Below the pieces are notes generated by a model. It searched no databases, had not been told where the DNA came from, and was given only the letters and a program-made list of their open reading frames with translations. A stretch of DNA of 64,000 nucleotides from Cypionkella psychrotolerans (GTDB taxonomy: Bacteria > Pseudomonadota > Alphaproteobacteria > Rhodobacterales > Rhodobacteraceae). This document shows, piece by piece, positions 8,868-16,556 of this stretch. The position numbers were made by a program, and so were the translations under genes. Positions within the stretch are counted from its first letter, which is position 1; each line of letters opens with the position of its first letter. The stretch lies in NCBI RefSeq assembly GCF_001294535.1, contig NZ_LGIC01000073.1, positions 1 through 64,000 of the forward strand, written 5' to 3'.

Positions 8868-9934
8868 TATGCCGCCTCCAGCACATGCGACGCTGCGGGA
8901 TCATAGGCCAGATGCACCTTTGTGCCCTCTTTTGGGGCCAAGGCACTATCCCGGGCGGTGACGCGGATTTCCGGGCCACCGACGGCGGGCTGCACGAACA
9001 GATGCAGGTCAGCGCCCAGATAAACCGCCTTTGTTACGGTCGCGGCGATGCCTTGATCTGCCAAAGTGAAATCCGCCGGACGCAGCACGGCCACGGCTTT
9101 GTCTCCGGCTTTGGCCGTTCCTGCTGGTAGCAGCAACTCCAACCCCTCAACTGTGCGGGCCAAAGCTTGCCCCGACTCAATCCGGTCAATAGTCAGTGCA
9201 AAAAGATTTGTCTCGCCGATGAACTCAGCGACAAAGCGGTTTTTCGGATGGCGGTAAATCTGGCGCGGGGTGCCGATCTGCTCGATCAGGCCCGCCCGCA
9301 TCACCACAATGCGATCCGACATGGTCAGGGCTTCTTCCTGATCATGGGTGACGAAGATAAACGCGATGCCAAGGGTGTTTTGCAGGGTTTTCAACTCGAT
9401 CTGCATCTGCTGGCGCAGATTGCGGTCCAGTGCCGACAGCGGCTCGTCCAACAGCAACAGCCGAGGCTTACCAATGATCGCCCGCGCCAAGGCCACGCGC
9501 TGACGTTGCCCGCCGGACAGTTGCGACGGTTTGCGCGTACCCATTCCGGTCAGCCCGACCTTTTCCAACGCCTCGGCCACCGCTCGCTCGCGGCTTGCAC
9601 GATCTTCACCGCGCACTTCCAAAGCATAGCCCACGTTGCGCGCCACAGACATATGGCTGAACAACGCATAGCTTTGAAACACCGTATTCACCGGGCGACG
9701 GAACGGCGGCAGCGTCGAAAGATCAGCCCCATCCAGCAAGATCGCGCCGCCATCAAGGGTCTCAAACCCCGAAATTGACCGCAGCAAGGTGGTCTTGCCG
9801 CACCCCGAAGGCCCCAGCAGCGTGACAAATTCATGCGCGCCGATGTCGAGATCAATCCCATCAAGTGCTGCAAACCTCCCGCCTTCAGGTGTGACGAATT
9901 CGCGCCGCGCTTTGCGGATTTCAAGAAGTGCCAT
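8867..9934 (-). CDS. ABC importer ATPase, PotA type
   Basis: A 355-aa ATP-binding subunit. It shows Walker A (GPSGCGKTTLL), signature LSGGQRQRVALARA, Walker B (LLLLDEPLSALD) and a C-terminal TOBE domain typical of PotA/MalK proteins. ATG 9934 (MALLEIRKARREF) is chosen because the protein then begins with the usual first strand; the frame is open up to 9976 but that extension looks unlike the family. It powers import through the two permeases downstream. Confidence 0.92.
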   Translation of the reverse strand: MALLEIRKARREFVTPEGGRFAALDGIDLDIGAHEFVTLLGPSGCGKTTLLRSISGFETLDGGAILLDGADLSTLPPFRRPVNTVFQSYALFSHMSVARNVGYALEVRGEDRASRERAVAEALEKVGLTGMGTRKPSQLSGGQRQRVALARAIIGKPRLLLLDEPLSALDRNLRQQMQIELKTLQNTLGIAFIFVTHDQEEALTMSDRIVVMRAGLIEQIGTPRQIYRHPKNRFVAEFIGETNLFALTIDRIESGQALARTVEGLELLLPAGTAKAGDKAVAVLRPADFTLADQGIAATVTKAVYLGADLHLFVQPAVGGPEIRVTARDSALAPKEGTKVHLAYDPAASHVLEAA

Positions 9935-9997
9935 GCCAGATATCCCGGTGAGCAAAGGCGGCCCACAAAGGGCCACCCGATCATTGCCAAGCTTTGT

Positions 9998-11017
9998 TTA
10001 CTGCGCGGTGCGGATCGTGTTCCACGCGCGATCATACAGCTTCAACGCCGCTCCAATATCCTCAAAGATATGCAGTCGCGTGAGCGTCTCTGGCCCGACA
10101 GTGATATTCGGGTTGTTCTTGATCTCAGCCGGGATCAGCTCGCGGGCTTGCACGTTGGCGGTGCCATTATACTGCTGCGCCACATTCAGCGCCGCGATTT
10201 CCGGGCGCAGGTAGAACTCCATGAACTTTTTGGCGTTTTCCTTATCCGGGGCCGAGGCCAGCACGCAGATGTTTTCTTGATACATCGTCGCCCCTTCCGA
10301 GGGGATCATGTATTTGATCTCGGGCATTTGAATGAAAAACACGTTGCCGCCGACGAAGAAATGCGCCGCCGCAATATCGCCCGAGGTCATCATCGCCATG
10401 CTGTCATAAGAAAACGCCGAGACGCTGGCCTTATGCGCCAGAATGTAATCCGTTGCCAGTTTGATATCCGCCGGATCAGCCGAGTTCACCGATTTGCCAT
10501 TGGCGATCAGCCCAATCGCCAGCACTTCACGCATGTCGTCCAGCAAGGTGATCTTGCCGCCGGTCTTTTCCGGCACCGCAAAGAAATCTGCCCAAGAGGT
10601 GAGCGGCCCGGTGATTTTCTCGTTGTAAAACACCCCCACCGTGCCCCAGGCATAGGGCAGGCAATAGCTGCTGGTCGGGTCTTCTTTCGAACGCAAATTG
10701 GCTGGGTCGATGTTCTTGAAATCTGGGGACAGGTTGATGTCGGTTTTTTCGAGCAGGCCCAGCTTCAACATGATGTCATTCATATGCACCGAGGGGAACA
10801 CGATGTCATAACCCGTGGCGCCAGCCTGAATTTTCGCCAGCATTTCCTCGTTCGAGGAATAGGTGTCCAACGTCACCTTGATGCCGGTTTCTGCGGTGAA
10901 TTTCGTCAAAATTTCGGGGTTGATGTAATCGCCCCAGTTATACAGGGCCAGTGTTTCCTCGGCCTGCGCCGCACCTGCCATCAGGGCCAGTGCAACGGCC
11001 ACTCCTAAAGCCTTCAT
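9998..11017 (-). CDS. Periplasmic binding protein, PotD/PotF type
   Basis: A 339-aa extracytoplasmic solute-binding protein with a clear Sec signal peptide (residues 1-19, ALALMAGAAQA, cleavage before EETLALYNWGDYI). The mature start, YNWGDYINPEIL, is typical of spermidine/putrescine-binding proteins. It is the first gene of the leftward operon binding protein-ATPase-permease-permease-peptidase-exporter. The polyamine assignment is by family only; the coupled DmpA-type peptidase suggests a peptide or modified amine. Confidence 0.92.
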   Translation of the reverse strand: MKALGVAVALALMAGAAQAEETLALYNWGDYINPEILTKFTAETGIKVTLDTYSSNEEMLAKIQAGATGYDIVFPSVHMNDIMLKLGLLEKTDINLSPDFKNIDPANLRSKEDPTSSYCLPYAWGTVGVFYNEKITGPLTSWADFFAVPEKTGGKITLLDDMREVLAIGLIANGKSVNSADPADIKLATDYILAHKASVSAFSYDSMAMMTSGDIAAAHFFVGGNVFFIQMPEIKYMIPSEGATMYQENICVLASAPDKENAKKFMEFYLRPEIAALNVAQQYNGTANVQARELIPAEIKNNPNITVGPETLTRLHIFEDIGAALKLYDRAWNTIRTAQ

Positions 11018-11086
11018 GGTGATCTCCCGGTTGGTGCCCTTGCCTCACCGCATTGGCAAAATCTGTTGGTAGCGGCGAGTCGAGCA

Positions 11087-11142
11087 TGTTATGGTTATGA
11101 CAGAATGATACCATAACAAATAATTGATGTAAACTCTGTCAT
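11087..11142. promoter_or_regulatory. Interlocked inverted repeats, probable RpiR operator
   Basis: TGTTATGGT (11087-11095) and ACCATAACA (11110-11118) form a perfect 9-bp inverted repeat with a 14-nt spacer. A second pair, ATGACAGA (11097-11104) and TCTGTCAT (11135-11142), interlocks with it and overlaps the regulator start codon. They sit between the divergent binding-protein and RpiR genes, where an autoregulated divergent promoter would be expected. Confidence 0.65.
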
Positions 11143-12007
11143 GAATAATCGAACCGAAACTCCCGAAGATTCGCCCCTTGCCGCGCGTTTGCGCAGTCTT
11201 TCCGGTGCCCTGACCAAATCGGAGGCAGTCATTGTGCAATGGCTTATTCTGAACGAGGCCACCTTGGGGCTGGAGACCGGTGCTTCAATCGCCGCCAAAA
11301 CCGGCGTCAGTGAAATCACCGTCAGCCGATTCCTGAAGCGCGCCGGGTTCAAGGGCCTGCAAGGCCTGAAGGAAGACCTACAGGCGGCGCTGGTGCATAC
11401 CCATATCTCACCGAGTGAGCGCTATTTCCGCCTGTTGGATGGCGAGATAGGCGCGATCCTGAAACGCGATGCCGATGCGGTGCTGGCGCTGGCGCATGAG
11501 GTCGACAAGCCAACATGGCCCTTGGCCATCGACGCCATCGCAGAGGCGGATGAGGTTTTTGTTATCGGATTCCAAACCATTCGCGGTATTGCTGAAGACT
11601 TCACCCGCAGGCTCTCCATCGTGCGCGGCTCGGTGCGGTTCCTGTCACCGCATGACGGTGGGCTGGTGGAATGGATCCCGTCCTTCCGCCGCGCGCAGGA
11701 AAAACGCTGCTTGGTGCTGGTCGATATGGCCCCCTATGCGCGCGAAGCGCTGCCGATCATCCAGACGGCGTGTAAGCTGGGCATGACAGTGGTGGTGGTG
11801 ACGGATGAGCTGAACACATGGGCTGCCCGCGAAACCCCCTTCGTCTTCCACGTCACCACCAAAGTCGATGCGTTTCTGGAAAGCACCGGGTCGATGACCA
11901 CGCTGATGAACGTCATCATCCACGCCGTCGCCGGGAAATTCCCCGACAAGGCGCGCAAACGCATCAAGGATTGGCCGCCGATCATGCGGGATTTGGGGCT
12001 ATATTGA
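11141..12007 (+). CDS. RpiR-family transcriptional regulator (HTH plus SIS domain)
   Basis: A 288-aa regulator. Residues about 10-90 form the RpiR helix-turn-helix domain (IAAKTGVSEITVSRFLKRAGF) and residues about 130-260 a SIS phosphosugar/ligand domain. ATG 11141 has no visible Shine-Dalgarno sequence and overlaps an inverted repeat, so the message may be leaderless or the start may be elsewhere. It is divergent from the importer operon and is its likely controller. The 3' end converges with the AcoR-type regulator gene 12 bp away. Confidence 0.9.
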   Translation: MNNRTETPEDSPLAARLRSLSGALTKSEAVIVQWLILNEATLGLETGASIAAKTGVSEITVSRFLKRAGFKGLQGLKEDLQAALVHTHISPSERYFRLLDGEIGAILKRDADAVLALAHEVDKPTWPLAIDAIAEADEVFVIGFQTIRGIAEDFTRRLSIVRGSVRFLSPHDGGLVEWIPSFRRAQEKRCLVLVDMAPYAREALPIIQTACKLGMTVVVVTDELNTWAARETPFVFHVTTKVDAFLESTGSMTTLMNVIIHAVAGKFPDKARKRIKDWPPIMRDLGLY

Positions 12008-12019
12008 CCGAACCAAAAC

Positions 12020-14011
12020 CTATGGCGTTCTGATCCCATAGGCCTCGATTTTGCGATACAGCGTCGGTCGCGAAATCCCCAGCGCCAGCGCTGCCTTGCT
12101 GAGATTGCCGTGGTGACGCTTCAGGGCGTCTTCAATCAGCCTGACTTCGGCCTGTTTCAGTGAAGCATCGCGCGCAAGGGTTGGCTCTTGCGTCGCAAAC
12201 ACCTCGGTCAATCCGGTCTTGGCCACGGCGGGCGCGGTGATTTCGCTGGGCAGATCGGCGAGCGTCACCGTGCGCGATTTCGCCAGACTGTGCAGCCCCA
12301 GCATCACATTGCGCAGCTCTCGCACATTGCCGGGCCAGACATGCGCCATCAACGCACCCTGCACCTCGGGGCTGAAGATCAGCCGATCCCGTCCGGTCTC
12401 GATACAGATCTTGCGGATGTAATGCTCGGCGATCAGCAAGACGTCCTCGCCGCGCGCGTGCAGCGGCGGGATTGTCAGCACCAAGGTGCTCAGCCGGTAG
12501 AACAGATCGCGGCGGAACCGCCCGGCTTCGACCTCATCGCGCATGGCGCGGTTGGTCAGCGACAGCACGTGCAAAGCTTCGGCGGGCGGATGCGGGCCAT
12601 TCAGGCGCGTGCTTTGTTCCTCAAGGATGCGCAGCAGGTATAGCTGCGTCTCAGCCGACGTTTCGCCGATCTCGTCCAAGCAAAGCGGTTCGGTGCGCCC
12701 CGCCTCCAGCGGTTGCAGCAGCGCATCGCCAAACATTTTCGGGTTCATTGCCCCACAGTTGACAGTTCGGAAGCAATCGCCACTTTCGGGCGACATCCGC
12801 GCGTGGATCAGGCGGGCAAACAACTCTTTGCCAACCCCGGTCTGGCCCTCAATCAATGTCGGCTGATTGGCCGAAGCGATGCGCTGGGCGGTGTCCAAAG
12901 CCTCAAGGATAGCCTCGCTCTTGCCGACGATCTTCAACCCTGTCGTGCCGATTAGCACGCCCGGGAGCGCCGTAGCAGAGGGTCGGATGACGGTTGCAGC
13001 CTGCGGCACTTTTGGTCTTTGCCGAAGCGCGAGTGCCGCCCCCTTGATCATCCCGTCGATCTCGATCAGCCGGATGTCATCGCAGCAATGTGTGCTGGGC
13101 AAAGCGGCGGCGATTTTTGCTTCGGAAATGCCATCGGGCAATTCCAGAAAATGCGCGCCCAGCCCCAGATCCTGATCCGGTCGCCCGACATTGACGCCGC
13201 TGTTGCGGCTGAAGATCAGCCTGCCGAAACGGTCGATGATCGCAAAGCCGTCCGAATTGTCCATCGCTCGACCGGGCAGGCTGCCCATCGTCGCCTCCAT
13301 CAGCCGAATGTTCATCAGCGATTGCTCTTGCTGTAGCACCAGTTCGATGTCGCGGGCGGCGGTGGCGGCGAAGGCGGCGTTGTGCTTTTGGAAAATTCGG
13401 GTCAACCCGGACAGATTGACCACACCGATGATGCTGTGATCAATCGGATCGCGGATCGGGGCGGCCGCACAGCTCCACGCCTTCATGCCCTCGCAGAAAT
13501 GTTCCTCGCCATGGACATATACTGGCTGCCCCGTCCACAGCGCGGTGCCGATCCCGTTCGTGCCCGAGGCATGTTCGCTCCACAACCCGCCGACCGATAG
13601 GTTGATCTTGCAGGCTTTGCGCAGGGTGGAACTGTCGCCGACCGTCTCGAGGATGACACCGTCGCGGTCGGTCAGCAGCAGCATCGCCTCGGCCCCCGAC
13701 AGCAGATCGCCGATCCGCATCATTGAGGTCCGCGCCGCCCGGCGCAACTCGGCCTGATCATGGCTCGATTTTGTCGCCATCCCGCGTTCAAAGGAGGGCG
13801 CCGCAAATTGCTCTGGCTTGATGCCCGTGCTGGTGGACCGCACCCAAGATTGATAGATCAACGAGCGCACTCCGGCCATCGGCAGGCTGGGCGCGTTGCG
13901 GTTTGACAGAAATTTGTTCCAAGCCCGCGAGGTTTCTCGTGGGTCTACATCGGTGAAATCAATATCTGGACGTGCGGCTTTAGGCCCGCTGCGCTGGTCA
14001 GATGTCATCAT
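12020..14011 (-). CDS. AcoR-type regulator (GAF, AAA+, Fis-HTH) lacking the GAFTGA loop
   Basis: A 663-aa protein with the layout of AcoR/MimR-type enhancer-binding activators. The N-terminal sensory region with a GAF-like domain spans about residues 60-230, a linker follows, then the AAA+ domain (about 355-575) and a C-terminal Fis-type HTH (about 628-658, NLSKAALALGISRPTLYRKI). Walker A (GQTGVGKE, 389-396), Walker B (LCLDEIGE, 443-450), the arginine-finger region (RFRRDLFYRLS) and WPGNVREL are intact. Between the Walker motifs the sequence runs NCGAMNPKMFGDALLQPLEA straight to Walker B, so the ELFGxxxGAFTGA loop that binds sigma-54 is absent and the span is about 14 residues shorter than in NtrC. 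The frame is open and clean. Its position beside the monooxygenase genes makes it their probable regulator. Ligand unknown. Confidence 0.92.
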   Translation of the reverse strand: MMTSDQRSGPKAARPDIDFTDVDPRETSRAWNKFLSNRNAPSLPMAGVRSLIYQSWVRSTSTGIKPEQFAAPSFERGMATKSSHDQAELRRAARTSMMRIGDLLSGAEAMLLLTDRDGVILETVGDSSTLRKACKINLSVGGLWSEHASGTNGIGTALWTGQPVYVHGEEHFCEGMKAWSCAAAPIRDPIDHSIIGVVNLSGLTRIFQKHNAAFAATAARDIELVLQQEQSLMNIRLMEATMGSLPGRAMDNSDGFAIIDRFGRLIFSRNSGVNVGRPDQDLGLGAHFLELPDGISEAKIAAALPSTHCCDDIRLIEIDGMIKGAALALRQRPKVPQAATVIRPSATALPGVLIGTTGLKIVGKSEAILEALDTAQRIASANQPTLIEGQTGVGKELFARLIHARMSPESGDCFRTVNCGAMNPKMFGDALLQPLEAGRTEPLCLDEIGETSAETQLYLLRILEEQSTRLNGPHPPAEALHVLSLTNRAMRDEVEAGRFRRDLFYRLSTLVLTIPPLHARGEDVLLIAEHYIRKICIETGRDRLIFSPEVQGALMAHVWPGNVRELRNVMLGLHSLAKSRTVTLADLPSEITAPAVAKTGLTEVFATQEPTLARDASLKQAEVRLIEDALKRHHGNLSKAALALGISRPTLYRKIEAYGIRTP

Positions 14012-14035
14012 TTAAGTCTCCTCCCGTAGACTTAA
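14012..14035 (-). promoter_or_regulatory. Hairpin enclosing the ribosome site of the AcoR-type gene
   Basis: TTAAGTCT (14012-14019) and AGACTTAA (14028-14035) form a perfect 8-bp stem. On the coding (minus) strand the 8-nt loop plus stem edge contains GGGAGG(AG), the Shine-Dalgarno sequence, and the ATG follows the stem directly. It could be an RNA hairpin that tunes translation, or an operator. Confidence 0.5.
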
Positions 14036-14106
14036 GCTTCGGCGCAGGGCAATCTTATGGTGATCTGCTCCTGCTTCGCCCGAAGTTCGTATCGGCATCA
14101 ATAAAG

Positions 14107-14583
14107 CTACGCGATGTCAAGTCGCGCTTTGATGTCGTCGGCAAGCTGGTCTTCCGTATAGGCGCGGTTGATCACCCGTTGCGCAAGATCTGCGATTTTT
14201 TCAACAATTTCAGGCTCTAGCGGGCTGATGAACCCATTCGCCGCCGTTGCGATGAAAAAGCATTTCTCGCCGTTCAAGCGTTTGATTTCACCCAGGAAAG
14301 CCAGTTGTACACCGGTGTTGCTATCCGCAAGCACCACCCGCCCGTTCAGGCTGACGCGCACATAAGGCACCGCTTCATCGGGTCTGCGCGGCGCGGCCTG
14401 ATCGACAATGATCAACCCCTGCGCCTGAGGAGGCGGTGCCGCCTTGCGGGCCTTGTCCTGCGAATACTTGCCGCCGCTGAGGGTATCGGCCAGCTTTTCG
14501 ATGGTGCCCCAGTTGCGCTGAAGATATTCCTTGGCGCGCTTGTCTTCCGGTCTTGTCGCGCTAAGTCTAGAATGGATATCCAA
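14107..14583 (-). CDS. Conserved-looking protein of unknown function
   Basis: About 158 residues if translation starts at the TTG at 14583, which has AAGGAG eight bases upstream; ATG 14616 or ATG 14673 would give longer forms (177 or 188 aa). I do not recognise the family. The N-terminal 70 residues are polar and basic, followed by an Ala/Pro linker (KAAPPPQAQG). A C-terminal domain has alternating strands (YVRVSLNGRVVLADSNTG, KCFFIATA) and a helical end. No signal peptide or membrane segment. It lies between the AcoR-type regulator and the 68-aa gene, downstream of the GTAAC-type palindrome, so it probably belongs to the monooxygenase island. Confidence 0.6.
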   Translation of the reverse strand: MDIHSRLSATRPEDKRAKEYLQRNWGTIEKLADTLSGGKYSQDKARKAAPPPQAQGLIIVDQAAPRRPDEAVPYVRVSLNGRVVLADSNTGVQLAFLGEIKRLNGEKCFFIATAANGFISPLEPEIVEKIADLAQRVINRAYTEDQLADDIKARLDIA

Positions 14584-14688
14584 TCGACTCACTCCTTGGT
14601 GTGCGATGGGTGTCATTTTGTCGCAGGCTAACACAGCCTGCGGGTTTTCGTGCATTGCATCGAAACCGGGCAAAAAAACCCAATCTGC

Positions 14689-14705
14689 TGTAACGAAGCG
14701 TTACA
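14689..14705. promoter_or_regulatory. TGTAACG-AAG-CGTTACA palindrome, candidate regulator site
   Basis: A perfect 7-bp inverted repeat with a 3-nt centre, in the 138-bp gap between the 68-aa gene and the 14107-14583 gene. The same pattern, less perfect, occurs twice upstream of the hydroxylase gene (16491-16505 and 16511-16525). No GG-N10-GC promoter was found between this site and the downstream gene. Confidence 0.6.
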
Positions 14706-14721
14706 CGCGGCTGTCCGCTGG

Positions 14722-14928
14722 TTAGTTTGGTCGCTGTTCGCCGCCCGGCTCGGCCTTGGTTTGGATTTTCGCGCCCAAACGGCCCTCACTGATCCAGCGG
14801 GCGGCCAGCACAAACGCGCCGGTGGCGAAGTCGCGGCCATGGGCTGCGATCATTTCCTCGCCAATCAGGGCGATGCGTTGAAAGAACGCGTCTTTGCTTT
14901 TTTCTTCTGTGGTGAGTTCTGCGGTCAT
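14722..14928 (-). CDS. Small protein of unknown function (68 aa)
   Basis: A short soluble protein, MTAELTTEEKSKDAFFQRIA..., with an amphipathic helical N-terminal half and a basic, disordered tail. I do not recognise it. The frame fits tightly after the WD40-like gene (23-bp gap) on the same strand, and an AGAAAG stretch precedes the ATG. Likely a component of the satellite group of the monooxygenase island. Confidence 0.55.
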   Translation of the reverse strand: MTAELTTEEKSKDAFFQRIALIGEEMIAAHGRDFATGAFVLAARWISEGRLGAKIQTKAEPGGEQRPN

Positions 14929-14951
14929 CGGAGTGCTTTCTGTGAACAGGG

Positions 14952-16058
14952 TCAGGATTTGAACATGGCGTCGGGGAATTCGACCAAAGCAGCAGAGCCG
15001 TCGGTTCCGGCAAGGGCGAGGAAGCGGCCGTCCTGCGACCAGACCATTGCACTGATCCCCGCACCGGTATCCTCGCGCAGCAAAATTTCGGATGGCTGGC
15101 CGATCTCGGCAAGGCTCAGCAGCCCATTGGCATAGCCGACCGCCACCAGATTGCGGTTGGGGCAAGTGGCCACCGCATTGACGACCACGAGGCCCGCCTT
15201 GCCCGTCACCACATCGCGCCCATCCTCCAGCGCCCATGCGGCGACGCGGAACGCGCCCGAGGCAACCACGGTCTTGGTATTTTGCCCAAAGCCAGTGCTG
15301 CGCACGGCAGCGGGGAAGTTGCTGCGGTGAAGGGCATGGTTGCGGGCGGTGTCGATCAGATAAAACCCGTCCGCCGCCGCCCGGCACACCATCCAAGTGC
15401 CATCCGGGTGCCACTGCAAGTCGGTGGCGGGTTCGGCAAGCACGGTTTCAATCGGAGGGCTGTTAAGATCCTTAAGGGGCAGTCGCCAAACGGCGTTTCC
15501 CTGCGCCACGGCCAGCGTCAGCCCATCGGGCGAAAACGCCACGGCGCTGATCATATCCGGCAGCGCAATCATCTGCGGGTCGGTGGTTTCGGCACTGGCA
15601 ACATAAAGCTCAGTACCGCTGGCATAGGCCAAGGTCTTGCCATCCACTGACGCCGCCAACACCCCAATCGCCGCCTGCGCGCGCGGTGGGATGTGATAGG
15701 CGATCCCTCCCGCCGACAGCGCGTTGATCCGCCCACTGGTCTTGGCAAAGGCGAAACCCTGCGCGCCAAACGCCACCACTTCCGAACTGCGCCCCTCCGT
15801 AAACTCCGCCACTTTCAGCGGCAGAAAGGGCTTCTCGCGCGCCGCAATCGTCAGCCGCCCGGTGTCAATCGCCCGTCGCGTGCGCAGGGTGGGTGAGGCT
15901 TTATCAGCAGTGGCCGCCAGATGCACCGAGCCATCCGCACAGGCGAAAGCGACGGCGGAAATATCGGCGTTAAAGCTGATCTGCTCCACGGGCGAGGCCA
16001 GCTGCCAATCACGGGCAATCAGGTCAAAAAGCTGCAAATGGGCGCGTTCGTCTTTCAT
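14952..16058 (-). CDS. WD40-like beta-propeller protein
   Basis: A 368-aa cytoplasmic protein with repeated blades such as ISAVAFSPDGLTLAVAQGNAVW (about residues 170-190), ATDLQWHPDGTWMVCRA and ISAMVWSQDGRFLALAGTDGSAAL near the C-terminus. This is the WD40/YVTN propeller pattern, with perhaps six to seven blades. ATG 16058 (MKDERAHL) follows GGGGGAACCACC; the frame is open upstream to 16085. No signal peptide. Propellers of this kind are usually protein-interaction platforms. It is 14 bp downstream of the coiled-coil gene and is probably cotranscribed with it, divergent from the monooxygenase operon. Function in the pathway unknown. Confidence 0.8.
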   Translation of the reverse strand: MKDERAHLQLFDLIARDWQLASPVEQISFNADISAVAFACADGSVHLAATADKASPTLRTRRAIDTGRLTIAAREKPFLPLKVAEFTEGRSSEVVAFGAQGFAFAKTSGRINALSAGGIAYHIPPRAQAAIGVLAASVDGKTLAYASGTELYVASAETTDPQMIALPDMISAVAFSPDGLTLAVAQGNAVWRLPLKDLNSPPIETVLAEPATDLQWHPDGTWMVCRAAADGFYLIDTARNHALHRSNFPAAVRSTGFGQNTKTVVASGAFRVAAWALEDGRDVVTGKAGLVVVNAVATCPNRNLVAVGYANGLLSLAEIGQPSEILLREDTGAGISAMVWSQDGRFLALAGTDGSAALVEFPDAMFKS

Positions 16059-16072
16059 GGTGGTTCCCCCGT

Positions 16073-16396
16073 TTATGATTGGCACAGCGCGGAAATATCG
16101 GCACTGATCCGGGCCAGTAACGTTTCCAGCTTCTCAGCTTCCTGCTCGGTTTCGGCCAAGGCCTGCTGGGCAGAACTCTGCTCCAGATAGAGTTGATCCA
16201 GTGCGGCCTGCGCGGCGGCCTGATCGACATATTCGATCAGGTCATGTTCAGCACACATCACTTCAATCTCTTTGCCCGCTACCCGCTGACGCTTGCTCAA
16301 CAGCTTGCAGTTCTCTTGGCACAGCAAACCCACGACCGCGACCCGCAGCTTTTGCAACTCAGCCATCTTGTCAGAAATCTGTTCTAAATCAGACAT
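16073..16396 (-). CDS. Small coiled-coil protein of unknown function
   Basis: A 107-aa protein starting at ATG 16396 (GGAG 8 bases upstream; the frame is open to 16471). Two heptad-rich segments (residues about 3-30 and 58-100, with many Gln, Glu and Leu) flank a middle part with three Cys residues (LLCQENCKLL and EVMCAEHDL). No known domain is recognised. It is the first gene of the leftward satellite group and shares its upstream region with the hydroxylase promoter. The Cys/His content could bind metal, but that is speculation. Confidence 0.7.
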   Translation of the reverse strand: MSDLEQISDKMAELQKLRVAVVGLLCQENCKLLSKRQRVAGKEIEVMCAEHDLIEYVDQAAAQAALDQLYLEQSSAQQALAETEQEAEKLETLLARISADISALCQS

Positions 16397-16490
16397 ATGC
16401 CTGCTCCGCACCAAAACCGGATCACCCGATTTTTCCTCCGCAGTCCACAGCATATCTACCGCCGCCAACATTGCGACAAATTATGAATCC

Positions 16491-16526
16491 GTAACCATTC
16501 ATTACAATTCGTAGCCGTTCGTTACA
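16491..16526. promoter_or_regulatory. Two tandem GTARC-N5-RTTAC sites upstream of mimA
   Basis: Site 1 is GTAACCATTCATTAC (16491-16505) and site 2 is GTAGCCGTTCGTTAC (16511-16525), each followed by A. They are 20 bp apart, about two helical turns, on the same face. Centres lie about 84 and 64 bp before the predicted start. They match the perfect palindrome at 14689-14705 and are candidate sites for the AcoR-type regulator. Confidence 0.65.
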
Positions 16527-16556
16527 AAAAATTATCTGTTTGGCCGCAGTGGATTT

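Noticed and set aside
14722-15414. 230-aa minus-strand open frame covering the 68-aa gene
   Set aside because: Its upstream two thirds are an out-of-frame reading of the WD40-like gene; only the last 68 codons from ATG 14928 are independent.
16450-16463. GG-N10-GC on the minus strand as a sigma-54 promoter for the satellite genes
   Set aside because: Only the invariant dinucleotides match; the rest departs from the consensus. Too weak to list as a promoter.
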